Positions 7,928 through 8,322 of a stretch of 8,322 nt of DNA are shown piece by piece. The stretch spans positions 1-8,322 of the forward strand of contig DFJP01000092.1 in the NCBI GenBank assembly GCA_002373085.1. The letters run 5' to 3'. The position numbers and the translations under genes were made by a program. The notes beneath the pieces are model-generated. The model did not search any database. It was not told where the DNA came from and was given only the letters and a program-made list of their open reading frames with translations. The DNA comes from Caryophanales bacterium UBA3668. Its GTDB lineage: Bacteria; Bacillota_I; Bacilli_A; RFN20; CAG-826. How positions within the stretch are numbered: position 1 is the first letter of the stretch; every line of letters starts with the position of its first letter.

Positions 7928-8322
7928 GCTTGTCCTCCTTCAAGAATTGATTCAGTAATTGATTCAAATTCAGGCAATTGGATATCTTCAACTCTTCCAG
8001 AATCAACCTTAGTAGCGTTTTCTGAAACAATTGGAAGTTTTCCTAAAACTTTAAAGTCGAGTTTCTTAGAGAACTCATCAAGATGAGAATCTCCAAAAAC
8101 TTTAATATGCTCATCGCATTTTGGACAAACGAGATAAGACATATTTTCAACAACTCCCAAAACTTTGATGTTCATCATTCTTGCCATCTTAATCGCTTTA
8201 GTGACCACCATAGACACTAAGTCTTGTGGAGAAGTAACGATGATTAATTCATCGATAGGAATCATTTGGAATGTTGTTAAAGCGATATCACCAGTTCCTG
8301 GTGGCATATCGATTAATAAATA
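7924..8322 (-). CDS. mrp: Mrp/NBP35-family Fe-S cluster carrier ATPase (partial; N-terminus beyond right edge)
   Basis: C-terminal 132 codons of a ParA/MinD-related P-loop ATPase of the Mrp (ApbC) family, thought to bind and transfer Fe-S clusters to target proteins. The frame is open to the right edge; the first Met in view (8305-8307) is internal, being part of the family motif YLLIDMPPGTGD, which holds the switch II/Walker B aspartate. Following segments are typical: VTSPQDLVSMVVTKAIKMA, then GVVENMSYLVCPKCDEHIKVFG, which includes the C-x2-C pair used for cluster binding at the dimer interface, and a late LGKLPIV strand. Walker A and any N-terminal DUF59/MIP18 domain lie outside the window. 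The gene ends in TGA, overlapping the aminopeptidase start by 4 bp. It could be relevant to maturation of Fe-S proteins such as the nearby AddB, but that is speculation. Confidence 0.93.
   Translation of the reverse strand, partial: YLLIDMPPGTGDIALTTFQMIPIDELIIVTSPQDLVSMVVTKAIKMARMMNIKVLGVVENMSYLVCPKCDEHIKVFGDSHLDEFSKKLDFKVLGKLPIVSENATKVDSGRVEDIQLPEFESITESILEGGQA
7933..7940 (-). promoter_or_regulatory. Shine-Dalgarno site for the Xaa-Pro aminopeptidase
   Basis: The minus strand reads AAGGAGGA, with 5 nt between it and the ATG at 7925-7927. It lies inside the last codons of the mrp gene (encoding EGGQA) and supports the chosen start at the ATGA overlap. Confidence 0.85.

Noticed and set aside
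1..8322. Possible Mycoplasma-type code with TGA as tryptophan
   Set aside because: The tryptophan codons I checked in glpK are TGG, all genes read through under the standard code, and the mrp gene ends properly at TGA overlapping the next ATG.

Overview
The window is a compact, AT-rich bacterial chromosome segment (by eye about one third G+C) with every supported gene on the minus strand. Read in the direction of transcription, from high to low coordinates, the order is: the C-terminal part of an Mrp/NBP35-type P-loop ATPase (cut by the right edge), an Xaa-Pro aminopeptidase, glycerol kinase (glpK), an intrinsic terminator, a shortened AddB-type nuclease subunit, and an AddA-type helicase-nuclease (cut by the left edge). 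Tryptophan is encoded by TGG and TGA acts as a stop (it ends the Mrp gene), so the standard code is used. Low G+C, purine-rich Shine-Dalgarno sites, tight packing and the AddAB pair suggest a Bacillota or Mollicutes-like lineage with a streamlined genome that has kept the standard code (for example relatives of Acholeplasma, Erysipelotrichia or uncultured gut Bacilli). The exact lineage cannot be fixed from this window.

Region 1 (about 5166-8322) looks like one transcription unit. The Mrp stop overlaps the aminopeptidase start by 4 bp (ATGA), and only 20 bp separate the aminopeptidase from glpK. Mrp would carry or insert Fe-S clusters, the aminopeptidase would trim proline-containing peptides, and GlpK would phosphorylate glycerol; no shared pathway is evident. 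A strong hairpin followed by seven T residues ends the unit just after glpK.

Region 2 (1-5082) is an addB-addA operon for double-strand break processing. addB lies 83 bp downstream of glpK, and addA overlaps the end of addB by 8 bp. The 83-bp gap is dense: the terminator T-tract and stem base overlap a TTGATT -35 box, which is 17 bp from a perfect TATAAT -10. That -10 places the expected start of transcription on the A of the addB ATG, and addB has no Shine-Dalgarno site, so a leaderless mRNA is predicted. AddB keeps the Fe-S nuclease domain but is much shorter than classical AddB and has no P-loop. AddA shows all the superfamily 1 helicase motifs and the start of its own nuclease domain.

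I do not see a clearly new multi-gene system here. The points most worth a second look are the terminator/promoter overlap with its leaderless start, the reduced AddB, and a glycerol kinase lacking the histidine that HPr phosphorylates in related Gram-positive enzymes.
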